DNA from: Bacteroidia bacterium
GTDB taxonomy: Bacteria; Bacteroidota; Bacteroidia; Bacteroidales; Azobacteroidaceae
Assembly (NCBI GenBank): GCA_025996895.1
Contig: BNTW01000042.1
Location: 1-25,093 of the forward strand
Reading direction: 5' to 3'
DNA: 25,093 nt
Positions 14,768 through 21,521 of the stretch are shown in pieces (position 1 is the first letter of the stretch; each line of letters starts with the position of its first letter). The notes under the pieces were generated by a model that was given only the letters and a program-made list of their open reading frames with translations, was not told the DNA's origin and did not search any database. The translations under genes were made by a program, and so were the position numbers.

Positions 14768-16462
14768 ATGAGAAAAATTTCAGGCTCGCAAGCATTGATA
14801 GAAGCTTTGTTGCATGAGGGCGTCGATACCCTTTTCGGTTACCCCGGTGGGCAGGCGATACCGATTTATGACACGTTGTATGATTACAAAGACCGCTTAA
14901 ATCACGTTCTTGTCCGCCATGAACAGGGGGCAACCCATGCGGCGCAGGGATATGCCCGTGTTTCGGGAAAAGTTGGCGTAACGGTCGTAACTTCGGGGCC
15001 GGGCGTTGCCAACACTATCACCGGCATTGCCGACGCCATGATGGACAGCACGCCGATTGTGGTCATCGCCGGACAAGTTCCTGCCTCGTTGCTCGGAACA
15101 GATGCTTTTCAGGAAGTCGATGTGATTGGCGTTACCCAGCCGATTACGAAATGGGCCTATCAGGTGCGCAATGCAGACGAAATTGCTTGGGCGGTCGCCC
15201 GCGCTTTTTATATTGCTTCGACCGGTCGTCCCGGCCCGGTAGTGTTGGATATTGCTAAAAATGCGCAAGTGGGAATGACTGATTATCAACCGGTTATTAT
15301 CGATCATATCCGCTCATATATTCCTGTACCGGATATGGAAACAGAAAAAATTGCCGAAGCAGCGCAACTGATTAACGAAGCAAAAAAACCGCTGGCATTG
15401 GTTGGACAGGGGGTAATTTTGGGAAATGCCGAAAAGGAACTCCTTCATTTTCTGCGCAAAGCCGATATTCCGGCCGCTTCAACCATTCTGGGACTTTCCG
15501 CTTTGCCGTCCAACGAACCGTTGAATGTCGGCCTGTTGGGCATGCACGGCAATATTGCGCCGAATCTGAAAACCAACGAATGTGATATCCTGATTGCTAT
15601 CGGGATGCGTTTCGACGACCGCGTAACCGGCGATTTGAATACTTATGCCAAGCAGGCTAAAATCATTCATTTGGACATTGACCCTTCCGAAATCGACAAG
15701 AATGTGAAAGTCGATGTTCCGGTTTTGGGTGATGCTAAAATGACGCTGGGTGAATTGACGAAACAGCTCAAAGAAAACAAGCATACGCAATGGATTGAAA
15801 CGTTTAAACCGCATTGGGACAAGGAAATAGAATCGGTAATTAAATCCGAACTTTATCCTGAAACCGGTGCGTTGAAAATGGGCGAAGTCGTACATAAAGT
15901 TTCGGAAGCCACCGGAAATCAAGCAGTTTTAGTTACCGATGTGGGACAAAACCAGATGATGGGCGTGCGCTATTTCAAGTTTTCGCAGACGCGGAGTGTA
16001 GTAACTTCCGGCGGATTGGGCACAATGGGTTTCGGACTTCCTGCCGCTATCGGCGCGAAATTCGGGGCACCCGACCGTACCGTTTGCCTTTTTGTCGGCG
16101 ACGGCGGTTTGCAAATGACCATTCAGGAGCTGGGAACAATTATGCAGTCGAACATTGATGTGAAAATTATCCTTTTAAATAATGAATATCTGGGCATGGT
16201 GCGCCAATGGCAGGAATTATTTTGGCAAGAACGTTATTCGGAAACGGTCATGAACAATCCCGATTTTGTGAAAATCGCAGAAGCCTATCATATTCCGGGC
16301 AGAACGGTCGAAACCCGCGAAGAATTGGACGAAGCAGTTAAACAAATGCTGGAAACAAAGGGGGCTTATCTATTGGAAGCCAAAGTATTACAAAAAGGAA
16401 TGGTTTATCCGATGGTACCGGCAGGAACATGCGTTACGAATATATTATTGGGGGAAGAATAA
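14768..16462 (+). CDS. ilvB: Acetolactate synthase, large catalytic subunit
   Basis: Condenses pyruvate with pyruvate or 2-oxobutyrate, using thiamine diphosphate, in the first common step of valine and isoleucine synthesis. The 564 residues show the N-terminal ThDP PYR domain with catalytic Glu52 in RHEQGATHAAQGYAR, the central domain, and the C-terminal PP domain with GDGG at 444-447 and NNEYLGMVRQWQ. The length is normal. It starts 24 bp after ilvD and is followed by its regulatory subunit, with which it forms the holoenzyme in the cytoplasm. Confidence 0.97.
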   Translation: MRKISGSQALIEALLHEGVDTLFGYPGGQAIPIYDTLYDYKDRLNHVLVRHEQGATHAAQGYARVSGKVGVTVVTSGPGVANTITGIADAMMDSTPIVVIAGQVPASLLGTDAFQEVDVIGVTQPITKWAYQVRNADEIAWAVARAFYIASTGRPGPVVLDIAKNAQVGMTDYQPVIIDHIRSYIPVPDMETEKIAEAAQLINEAKKPLALVGQGVILGNAEKELLHFLRKADIPAASTILGLSALPSNEPLNVGLLGMHGNIAPNLKTNECDILIAIGMRFDDRVTGDLNTYAKQAKIIHLDIDPSEIDKNVKVDVPVLGDAKMTLGELTKQLKENKHTQWIETFKPHWDKEIESVIKSELYPETGALKMGEVVHKVSEATGNQAVLVTDVGQNQMMGVRYFKFSQTRSVVTSGGLGTMGFGLPAAIGAKFGAPDRTVCLFVGDGGLQMTIQELGTIMQSNIDVKIILLNNEYLGMVRQWQELFWQERYSETVMNNPDFVKIAEAYHIPGRTVETREELDEAVKQMLETKGAYLLEAKVLQKGMVYPMVPAGTCVTNILLGEE

Positions 16463-16473
16463 ATAATAATTGT

Positions 16474-16481
16474 TATCTTTG
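16474..16481 (+). promoter_or_regulatory. Possible internal -7 promoter element before ilvN
   Basis: TATCTTTG in the 50-bp ilvB-ilvN gap matches TAnnTTTG, 18 bp upstream of the mini-ORF at 16499. No TTTG lies at the normal -33 spacing (an ATTG is 23 bp away), so it may be weak. Confidence 0.4.
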
Positions 16482-16498
16482 TAGATTTAAAAAATATA

Positions 16499-16516
16499 AT
16501 GAAAAGTATTTTATGA
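16499..16516 (+). CDS. Five-codon mini-ORF (M-K-S-I-L) overlapping the ilvN start
   Basis: ATG AAA AGT ATT TTA TGA ends in Ile and Leu codons. Its stop overlaps the ilvN ATG (ATGA at 16513-16516). This is the geometry of translational coupling: ribosomes finishing the mini-ORF could restart on ilvN. Stalling at Ile-Leu when these amino acids are short could affect ilvN, which is inference. Confidence 0.3.
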   Translation: MKSIL

Positions 16517-17082
16517 CACATATCAAAGAACAAGGTGCAAAATTATATACTATCACGATTTTTTCCGAAAACACGGTAGGATTATTGAATCAGGTGACGA
16601 TTATTTTTACCCGCCGCGGATTGAATATCGAAACACTTTCGGTGTCGCAGTCGGCGATTGAAGGCATTCACAAATTTACGATTACGGCCTTTGCCGGCGA
16701 AGAAACTATCATAAAAGTAGTTAAACAGATTGACAAGCGGGTGGATATTGTGAAGGCGTATTACAATACCGACGAAGATTTAGTCTATCAAGAAATTGCG
16801 TTATATAAATTATCTACACCAAAATTACTATCTTTGGGCTCGATTGAGGACATTATCCGCCGTTATAACGCCCGGATTTTGGATATGACCGACGTCTGGG
16901 TAGTACTCGAAAAAACAGGACATTACGAAGAAACGCAAGCCTTGTTCAAGGAGTTAAGCGAAAAAATCGGTGTCTTGCAATTCATTCGTTCCGGACGTGT
17001 CGCCATCACCAAATCGAGAGTCGAACGGCTGAGCGATATGCTGGCGGCAATGGAAGAAAAACTCAAAATTCGTAATTCGTAA
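16513..17082 (+). CDS. ilvN: Acetolactate synthase, small regulatory subunit
   Basis: A 189-residue ACT-domain protein that activates IlvB and confers feedback inhibition by branched-chain amino acids. The ACT domain (about 10-85) reads YTITIFSENTVGLLNQVTIIF, RRGLNIETLSVSQS, HKFTITAF. A C-terminal domain follows (IIRRYNARILDMTDVWVVLEKTG; EFIRSGRVAITK-like). ATG 16513 is chosen because similarity starts just after it; the frame could extend upstream to 16429 only by running into ilvB. The last codons (KIRNS) and the stop come from a GAATTAC-type repeat in inverted orientation, so the native 3' end may have been altered. The next gene starts 7 bp later. Confidence 0.93.
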   Translation: MTHIKEQGAKLYTITIFSENTVGLLNQVTIIFTRRGLNIETLSVSQSAIEGIHKFTITAFAGEETIIKVVKQIDKRVDIVKAYYNTDEDLVYQEIALYKLSTPKLLSLGSIEDIIRRYNARILDMTDVWVVLEKTGHYEETQALFKELSEKIGVLQFIRSGRVAITKSRVERLSDMLAAMEEKLKIRNS

Positions 17083-17084
17083 TT
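17067..17084 (-). repeat. GAATTAC heptanucleotide repeat forming the end of ilvN
   Basis: About two and a half units in inverted orientation (GTAATTC on the plus strand). They supply the last ilvN codons and its TAA stop. Confidence 0.75.
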
Positions 17085-17089
17085 AAATT

Positions 17090-17842
17090 ATGGTGTTACC
17101 CAAAGTAGGTTTATTTCATTTTCACGTCGAATCGTATGTGTGCGATTTTACCGGAAAGGCGACACTTCCGGTGATGACGAGTTTTTTGCTCGATGCTGCG
17201 AGCAATCATGCTCAGGAGCGTGGTTTCGGTTACGAAGCTATTTCTAAGGACAATGTCGCGTGGGTGTTGTCGCGCCTGTCGATTGAAATCGACGAATATC
17301 CGGTTTCTAATCAGGATATTAAGGTTGAAACATGGATAGAAGATGTCGGGAAGTTTTTCACCCAGCGTTGTTTCCGGTTTATCGACGAAAAGGAAAAAAC
17401 GCTCGGCTATGCTCGCAGTATATGGGCTGCTATCGACGTACAAACGCGCCGGCCGGTAGATATTATCAAATGGCGTGCCGATTTGGCCGATTACATCGTA
17501 GAAAACAAGATTTGTCCCATCGAGAAAATGGAGAAAATCCCATCGGTGGATGCAGTAGAGCCTATTATGGGCTATTCGGTGCGTTACAGCGACATCGACA
17601 TCAACCGGCACATGAACAGTATAAAATACATCGAACATGTGGTCAATATTTTTGATTTGATAATATTTAAAGAAAATTTTATTCGTAAATTTGAAATTGT
17701 TTATCTCGTAGAAGGAATTTTTGGCGACAAATTGAAATTGTACAGGCAAAATATTTCCGAAAACGAATATATAATCGATACAAAAAGAAATGAAGAATCA
17801 ATATGTAGAACAAGATTAATATGGCAAAAGAATGAAAAATGA
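17090..17842 (+). CDS. Acyl-ACP thioesterase (FatA/FatB-like)
   Basis: A 250-residue double hot-dog protein. The first half has [21 protein letters not shown] and [15 protein letters not shown]. The second has the signature [20 protein letters not shown], with Asp, Asn and His residues fitting the catalytic Asn/His motif of the family. It hydrolyses acyl-ACP to free fatty acid. The gene lies 7 bp after ilvN, and the same neighbourhood occurs in Bacteroides ilv operons as I recall. A link to branched-chain acyl groups is plausible but inferred. Its 3' end overlaps pdxS by 11 bp, so the two are translationally linked. Confidence 0.9.
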   Translation: MVLPKVGLFHFHVESYVCDFTGKATLPVMTSFLLDAASNHAQERGFGYEAISKDNVAWVLSRLSIEIDEYPVSNQDIKVETWIEDVGKFFTQRCFRFIDEKEKTLGYARSIWAAIDVQTRRPVDIIKWRADLADYIVENKICPIEKMEKIPSVDAVEPIMGYSVRYSDIDINRHMNSIKYIEHVVNIFDLIIFKENFIRKFEIVYLVEGIFGDKLKLYRQNISENEYIIDTKRNEESICRTRLIWQKNEK

Positions 17843-18707
17843 AAGGTACGAGCTGAATAAAAACTTGGCTCAAATGTTAAAAGGCGGAGTAATTATGGAT
17901 GTATCCACTCCGGAACAAGCGCGGATTGCAGAAGCAGCCGGTGCAGCAGCCGTAATGGCATTGGAAAGAATCCCTGCGGATATTCGCGCAGCCGGCGGTG
18001 TTTCCCGCATGAGCGACCCGAAAATGATACGCGGCATACAGGCAGCCGTGAGTATTCCGGTGATGGCGAAAGTCCGTATCGGCCATTTTGTGGAAGCCCA
18101 AATCCTGGAAGCCTTGGAGATTGACTATATCGACGAGAGCGAAGTGTTATCGCCCGCCGACGACAAATATCACGTGGACAAAACAAAATTCAAAGTGCCT
18201 TTTGTTTGCGGCGCGAAAAATTTGGGCGAAGCACTCCGCCGGGTGGCCGAAGGCGCGTCGATGATTCGTACCAAAGGCGAACCGGGTACAGGCGATGTGA
18301 TTCAGGCTGTCCGTCACATGCGCGCCATGATGTCGGAAATCCGCCGCATACAAAGCATGCAACAAGACGAATTGTATCACGCCGCAAAGGAATTGCAAGT
18401 GCCGTACAGTTTGGTGCAATACGTGCATGAAAACGGCAAATTGCCGGTGGTGAATTTTGCCGCCGGAGGAGTGGCCACGCCTGCCGATGCAGCTCTGATG
18501 ATGCAATTAGGCGCGGAAGGTGTATTCGTCGGATCGGGTATTTTCAAATCGGGCAATCCGGAAAAACGGGCACAAGCTATTGTAAAGGCAGTTACCAACT
18601 ACAATGACCCGAAGATTTTAGCGGAAATTTCCGAAGATTTGGGCGAAGCGATGGTCGGAATCAACGAAAGCGAAATCCAGTTATTAATGGCTGAAAGGGG
18701 AGTGTAA
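17832..18707 (+). CDS. pdxS: Pyridoxal 5'-phosphate synthase subunit PdxS
   Basis: Builds PLP from ribose 5-phosphate, glyceraldehyde 3-phosphate and ammonia delivered by PdxT. The 291-residue TIM barrel has Asp23 ([15 protein letters not shown]), Lys80 in [10 protein letters not shown] and Lys148 in RTKGEPGTG as substrate-binding lysines, plus [21 protein letters not shown] and VFVGSGIF for the phosphate site. Full length. The start overlaps the thioesterase end by 11 bp, and pdxT begins one base after its stop. It makes the cofactor needed by branched-chain transaminases, which may explain its place in this operon. Confidence 0.97.
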   Translation: MKNERYELNKNLAQMLKGGVIMDVSTPEQARIAEAAGAAAVMALERIPADIRAAGGVSRMSDPKMIRGIQAAVSIPVMAKVRIGHFVEAQILEALEIDYIDESEVLSPADDKYHVDKTKFKVPFVCGAKNLGEALRRVAEGASMIRTKGEPGTGDVIQAVRHMRAMMSEIRRIQSMQQDELYHAAKELQVPYSLVQYVHENGKLPVVNFAAGGVATPADAALMMQLGAEGVFVGSGIFKSGNPEKRAQAIVKAVTNYNDPKILAEISEDLGEAMVGINESEIQLLMAERGV

Positions 18708-18708
18708 A

Positions 18709-19293
18709 TTGAATAAGAAATTGAAAATAGGAGTGTTAGCGTTGCAAGGTGGATTTGTTGAACACATCAGTCATTTGCAGTCGTTGCAGGTGGATACTTT
18801 TGAGATACGGAAAAAAACTGATTTAGACCGCGAGATGGACGGTTTGGTCATTCCGGGTGGAGAAAGTACAACTATCGGTAAGTTGTTGAAAGAATTGGAT
18901 TTATACGACGATTTGAAAGCAAAAATCAATCAAGGCATGCCGGTATTCGGAACGTGTGCCGGAATGATTTTGTTGGCCAAGCAAATCGAGGGTAAATCCA
19001 ACGCCAGTTTCGGTGCAATTGATATTGTGGTCAAACGGAACGCTTACGGGCGGCAGTTGGGCAGTTTCTTTACGGAAGCGGAATTTAAGGGTATCGGCAA
19101 AATTCCGATGACTTTCATTCGGGCGCCTTACATCGAAACAGCAGAAAAAAACGTTGATATCCTTTCTGTTGTCGATAATCACATTGTCGCTGCCCGCGAA
19201 AAAAACGTGCTGGTTACCTCTTTTCACCCTGAATTAACCTCCGATAATCGCGTCCATCAATATTTTATAGAAAGAATAATACTTAAAAGATAA
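18709..19293 (+). CDS. pdxT: Pyridoxal 5'-phosphate synthase glutaminase subunit PdxT
   Basis: Class I glutamine amidotransferase that supplies ammonia to PdxS. The 194 residues include GVLALQGGFVEH at the N-terminus, GGESTT, and the triad Cys83 (GTCAGM), His173 and Glu175 (SFHPEL). It starts with TTG 18709, one base after the pdxS stop and behind a GGGGAG ribosome binding site at 18696-18701. The next in-frame candidates would cut the conserved N-terminus. It forms the PdxS12-PdxT12 complex. Confidence 0.95.
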   Translation: MNKKLKIGVLALQGGFVEHISHLQSLQVDTFEIRKKTDLDREMDGLVIPGGESTTIGKLLKELDLYDDLKAKINQGMPVFGTCAGMILLAKQIEGKSNASFGAIDIVVKRNAYGRQLGSFFTEAEFKGIGKIPMTFIRAPYIETAEKNVDILSVVDNHIVAAREKNVLVTSFHPELTSDNRVHQYFIERIILKR

Positions 19294-19308
19294 TTAATAT
19301 TTAAAAAC

Positions 19309-20355
19309 ATGGCAATAATGAATTTTGGCGGTGTGGACGAACAAGTCGTTACCCGCGAAGAATTTCCATTGGAAAAGGCAAAAGCGTTTTTGAAAGACGA
19401 AACCATCACAGTGATCGGTTATGGCGTGCAAGGCCCCGGACAATCCTTGAACTTGCGCGACAATGGCTTCAATGTGATTGTAGGTCAACGCAAAGGTGGT
19501 AAAACATGGGACAAAGCCGTTGCTGACGGTTGGGTGCCGGGCGAAACGCTTTTCGATATTGAAGAAGCGGCAGAAAAAGGAACAATTATCCAGTATCTGC
19601 TTTCGGATGCGGCGCAAATCGAAGTGTGGCCGCGTATCAAACCGTATTTGACGGCCGGAAAAGCCTTGTATTTCTCGCATGGTTTTGGTATCACTTACAA
19701 GGAACGGACAGGAATTATTCCTCCGGCCGATGTAGATGTGATTTTGGTGGCTCCGAAAGGTTCCGGAACTTCGTTGCGCCGGATGTTTTTGGAAGGTCGC
19801 GGCTTAAATTCGAGTTTTGCCGTTTTCCAAGACGCTACGGGAAAAGCGCGGGAACGGACGATTGCTTTGGGAATCGGCGTCGGTTCGGGCTATTTGTTTG
19901 AAACGGATTTCAAACGCGAAGTTTTTTCCGACCTTACCGGCGAACGCGGAACGTTGATGGGGGCTATCCAAGGAATTTTGCTGGCTCAATATGAAGTGTT
20001 GCGTGCTAACGGCCATTCGCCTTCGGAAGCTTTCAACGAAACGGTGGAAGAATTGACGCAATCGTTGATGCCGTTATTTGCCGAAAAAGGCATGGATTGG
20101 ATGTACGCCAACTGTTCGACGACGGCTCAGCGTGGCGCTTTGGATTGGATGGTTCCTTTCCACGATGCCTCCAAGCCGGTTTTTGAAAAACTGTACAGAG
20201 AAGTTGCTAACGGAAACGAAGCGCAACGTTCCATCGACACCAATTCCAAACCGGATTATCGCGAGGGATTGGAAGCGGAATTGAAACAACTTCGTGAAAG
20301 TGAGATGTGGCGGACGGGGGCTGTGGTGCGGAAGTTGCGGCCGGAGAATAATTAA
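19309..20355 (+). CDS. ilvC: Ketol-acid reductoisomerase
   Basis: Converts acetolactate and acetohydroxybutyrate to dihydroxy acids by Mg-dependent alkyl migration and NAD(P)H reduction. The 348 residues are the usual length of the Bacteroidetes form. The N-terminal Rossmann fold has GYGVQGPGQSLNLRDNG and the cofactor loop GQRKGGKTWDKA. The C-terminal knotted domain has SDLTGERGTLMGAIQG with the metal-binding Asp and Glu, and EELTQSLMPLFAEKG. It lies 15 bp after pdxT, and a strong terminator follows. Cofactor preference cannot be told by eye. Confidence 0.95.
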   Translation: MAIMNFGGVDEQVVTREEFPLEKAKAFLKDETITVIGYGVQGPGQSLNLRDNGFNVIVGQRKGGKTWDKAVADGWVPGETLFDIEEAAEKGTIIQYLLSDAAQIEVWPRIKPYLTAGKALYFSHGFGITYKERTGIIPPADVDVILVAPKGSGTSLRRMFLEGRGLNSSFAVFQDATGKARERTIALGIGVGSGYLFETDFKREVFSDLTGERGTLMGAIQGILLAQYEVLRANGHSPSEAFNETVEELTQSLMPLFAEKGMDWMYANCSTTAQRGALDWMVPFHDASKPVFEKLYREVANGNEAQRSIDTNSKPDYREGLEAELKQLRESEMWRTGAVVRKLRPENN

Positions 20356-20373
20356 ATAGGCAAAAAGTAATAG

Positions 20374-20420
20374 GCTAAGGGCAAAGAAGTGAATAGTCTT
20401 TTTGCCCTTAGCTTTTTTTT
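20374..20420 (+). terminator. Rho-independent terminator of the ilv-pdx operon
   Basis: GCTAAGGGCAAA (20374-20385) and TTTGCCCTTAGC (20401-20412) form a perfect 12-bp stem followed by eight T. Confidence 0.92.
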
Positions 20421-20441
20421 ATGAAAAAAATGTATGATAAT

Positions 20442-20472
20442 TTTGATTGTACGGATAATTTACGTACTTTTG
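20442..20472 (+). promoter_or_regulatory. Promoter of the DUF1778-GNAT toxin-antitoxin pair
   Basis: TTTG (20442-20445), 19 bp, TACTTTTG (20465-20472) is an exact consensus match 17 bp before ATG 20490. Autorepression by the antitoxin-toxin complex would act here, as known for TacA-type pairs. Confidence 0.8.
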
Positions 20473-20489
20473 CGAAAAAATAATGTGTT

Positions 20490-20780
20490 ATGATAACAAA
20501 AACAATGACAGATAAATCAACAAGATTTGATACCCGTTTGCCAAAAGAACAAAAATTGTATTTTGAAAAAGCGGTTCAACTTGGAGGATATAGAAGTTTA
20601 ACAGAATTTTTCATTTCCACAGCATTGGAAAAAGCAAAAAAAATAATATCAGAAAGAGAACAAATCATTGCTTCTCAACGAGATAGTGAAATCTTTTTTA
20701 ATGCTCTTTTAAATCAGAACAAACCAAACGACTACCTGATTGAAGCTGCAAATGAATATAAACACCGATTGAACACATGA
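20490..20780 (+). CDS. DUF1778 (TacA-like) antitoxin
   Basis: A 96-residue protein with an N-terminal ribbon-helix-helix (TRFDTRLPKEQKLYFEKAVQLGG then SLTEFFISTALEKAKKII), typical of DUF1778 antitoxins, and a C-terminal toxin-binding tail (SQRDSEIFFNALLN). It binds its own promoter and masks the acetyltransferase toxin. Its stop overlaps the toxin start by 4 bp (ATGA), so the two are translationally coupled. ATG 20490 fits the promoter; an ATG five codons on is also possible. Confidence 0.9.
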   Translation: MITKTMTDKSTRFDTRLPKEQKLYFEKAVQLGGYRSLTEFFISTALEKAKKIISEREQIIASQRDSEIFFNALLNQNKPNDYLIEAANEYKHRLNT

Positions 20781-21283
20781 ATAATTATTTAACAGAACTC
20801 CTTAACGCTGAACATAATAAAATAGAATTTTCTTGTGGAAAACCCATGCTTGATAATTATTTGTACAAACAGGCAAACCAAGATATGAAACGAAAATTAT
20901 CGGCGTGTTTTATATTGAATGATTCTCAAACAAACCGGATAAAGGGTTATTATACCTTGTCAAACAACAGTATTCCGTTGGAATTGGTAACTGACAATTT
21001 CAGAAAAAAATTACCGCCTTCTTATTCCTCTATTCCAACCACTTTACTTGGGCGATTGGCTATTGATAGTCGTTTTCAAGGAATGAAACTTGGAAAATTA
21101 TTACTTATTGATGCTTTGAAAAGAAGTTATGATACCTCTAAAAATATAGGTTCGTTTGCCGTTGTGGTTGACCCGTTGGATGCTGAAGCCAAAACTTTTT
21201 ATTATAAATACGGATTCATTGAATTGATTGATAGTAAAAAGATGTTTTTACCCATGAATACAATTAAGCAATTATTCGAATAA
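20777..21283 (+). CDS. GNAT toxin, TacT-like tRNA acetyltransferase
   Basis: A 168-residue GCN5-family acetyltransferase. TacT-type toxins acetylate the amino acid on charged tRNA and stop translation. Visible motifs: CGKPMLDNYL near the N-terminus, LLGRLAIDSRFQGMKLGKLLL with the acetyl-CoA loop, VVDPLDAEAKTFYYKYGF with the Tyr pair 142-143 expected near the active site. The acetyl-CoA loop reads Q101-G-M-K104-L-G106, with Lys where the QxxGxG pattern has Gly. This may be a lineage variant or a weakened site. It follows the antitoxin directly. tRNA specificity cannot be read from the sequence. Confidence 0.88.
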   Translation: MNNYLTELLNAEHNKIEFSCGKPMLDNYLYKQANQDMKRKLSACFILNDSQTNRIKGYYTLSNNSIPLELVTDNFRKKLPPSYSSIPTTLLGRLAIDSRFQGMKLGKLLLIDALKRSYDTSKNIGSFAVVVDPLDAEAKTFYYKYGFIELIDSKKMFLPMNTIKQLFE

Positions 21284-21364
21284 GTCTTATATCTGTTCAA
21301 TAGTGCAATTACCGCCGTGGTATCTTGTGAAAATGTAGGGCAAAAAAGAGACGGAAAAAATATT

Positions 21365-21372
21365 TATCTTTG
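21365..21372 (+). promoter_or_regulatory. -7 promoter element in the tacT-topA gap
   Basis: TATCTTTG matches TAnnTTTG 19 bp before an ATG at 21391. That frame stops after three codons and, ignoring the TAG, would read a hydrophobic NYKILVIELLALILSM segment. This may be the 5' end of a lost gene. The rest of 21284-21521 shows only small dyads, such as ATTTGT-AACG-ACAAAT at 21470-21485, and no gene. Confidence 0.35.
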
Positions 21373-21521
21373 CACCTTAAGAACATAAAAATGAAAATTT
21401 AGAATTATAAAATATTAGTTATTGAGCTTTTAGCTCTTATTCTCTCTATGAGATAAATACTTACTTCGTATTTGTAACGACAAATCTTTCCGTGTGAGAA
21501 ATTTTGTTCATTACGAAAATC

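Noticed and set aside
16429..16512. Upstream extension of ilvN by 28 codons
   Set aside because: It would overlap ilvB by 34 bp and adds a segment unlike the family; ATG 16513 begins the ACT-domain protein.
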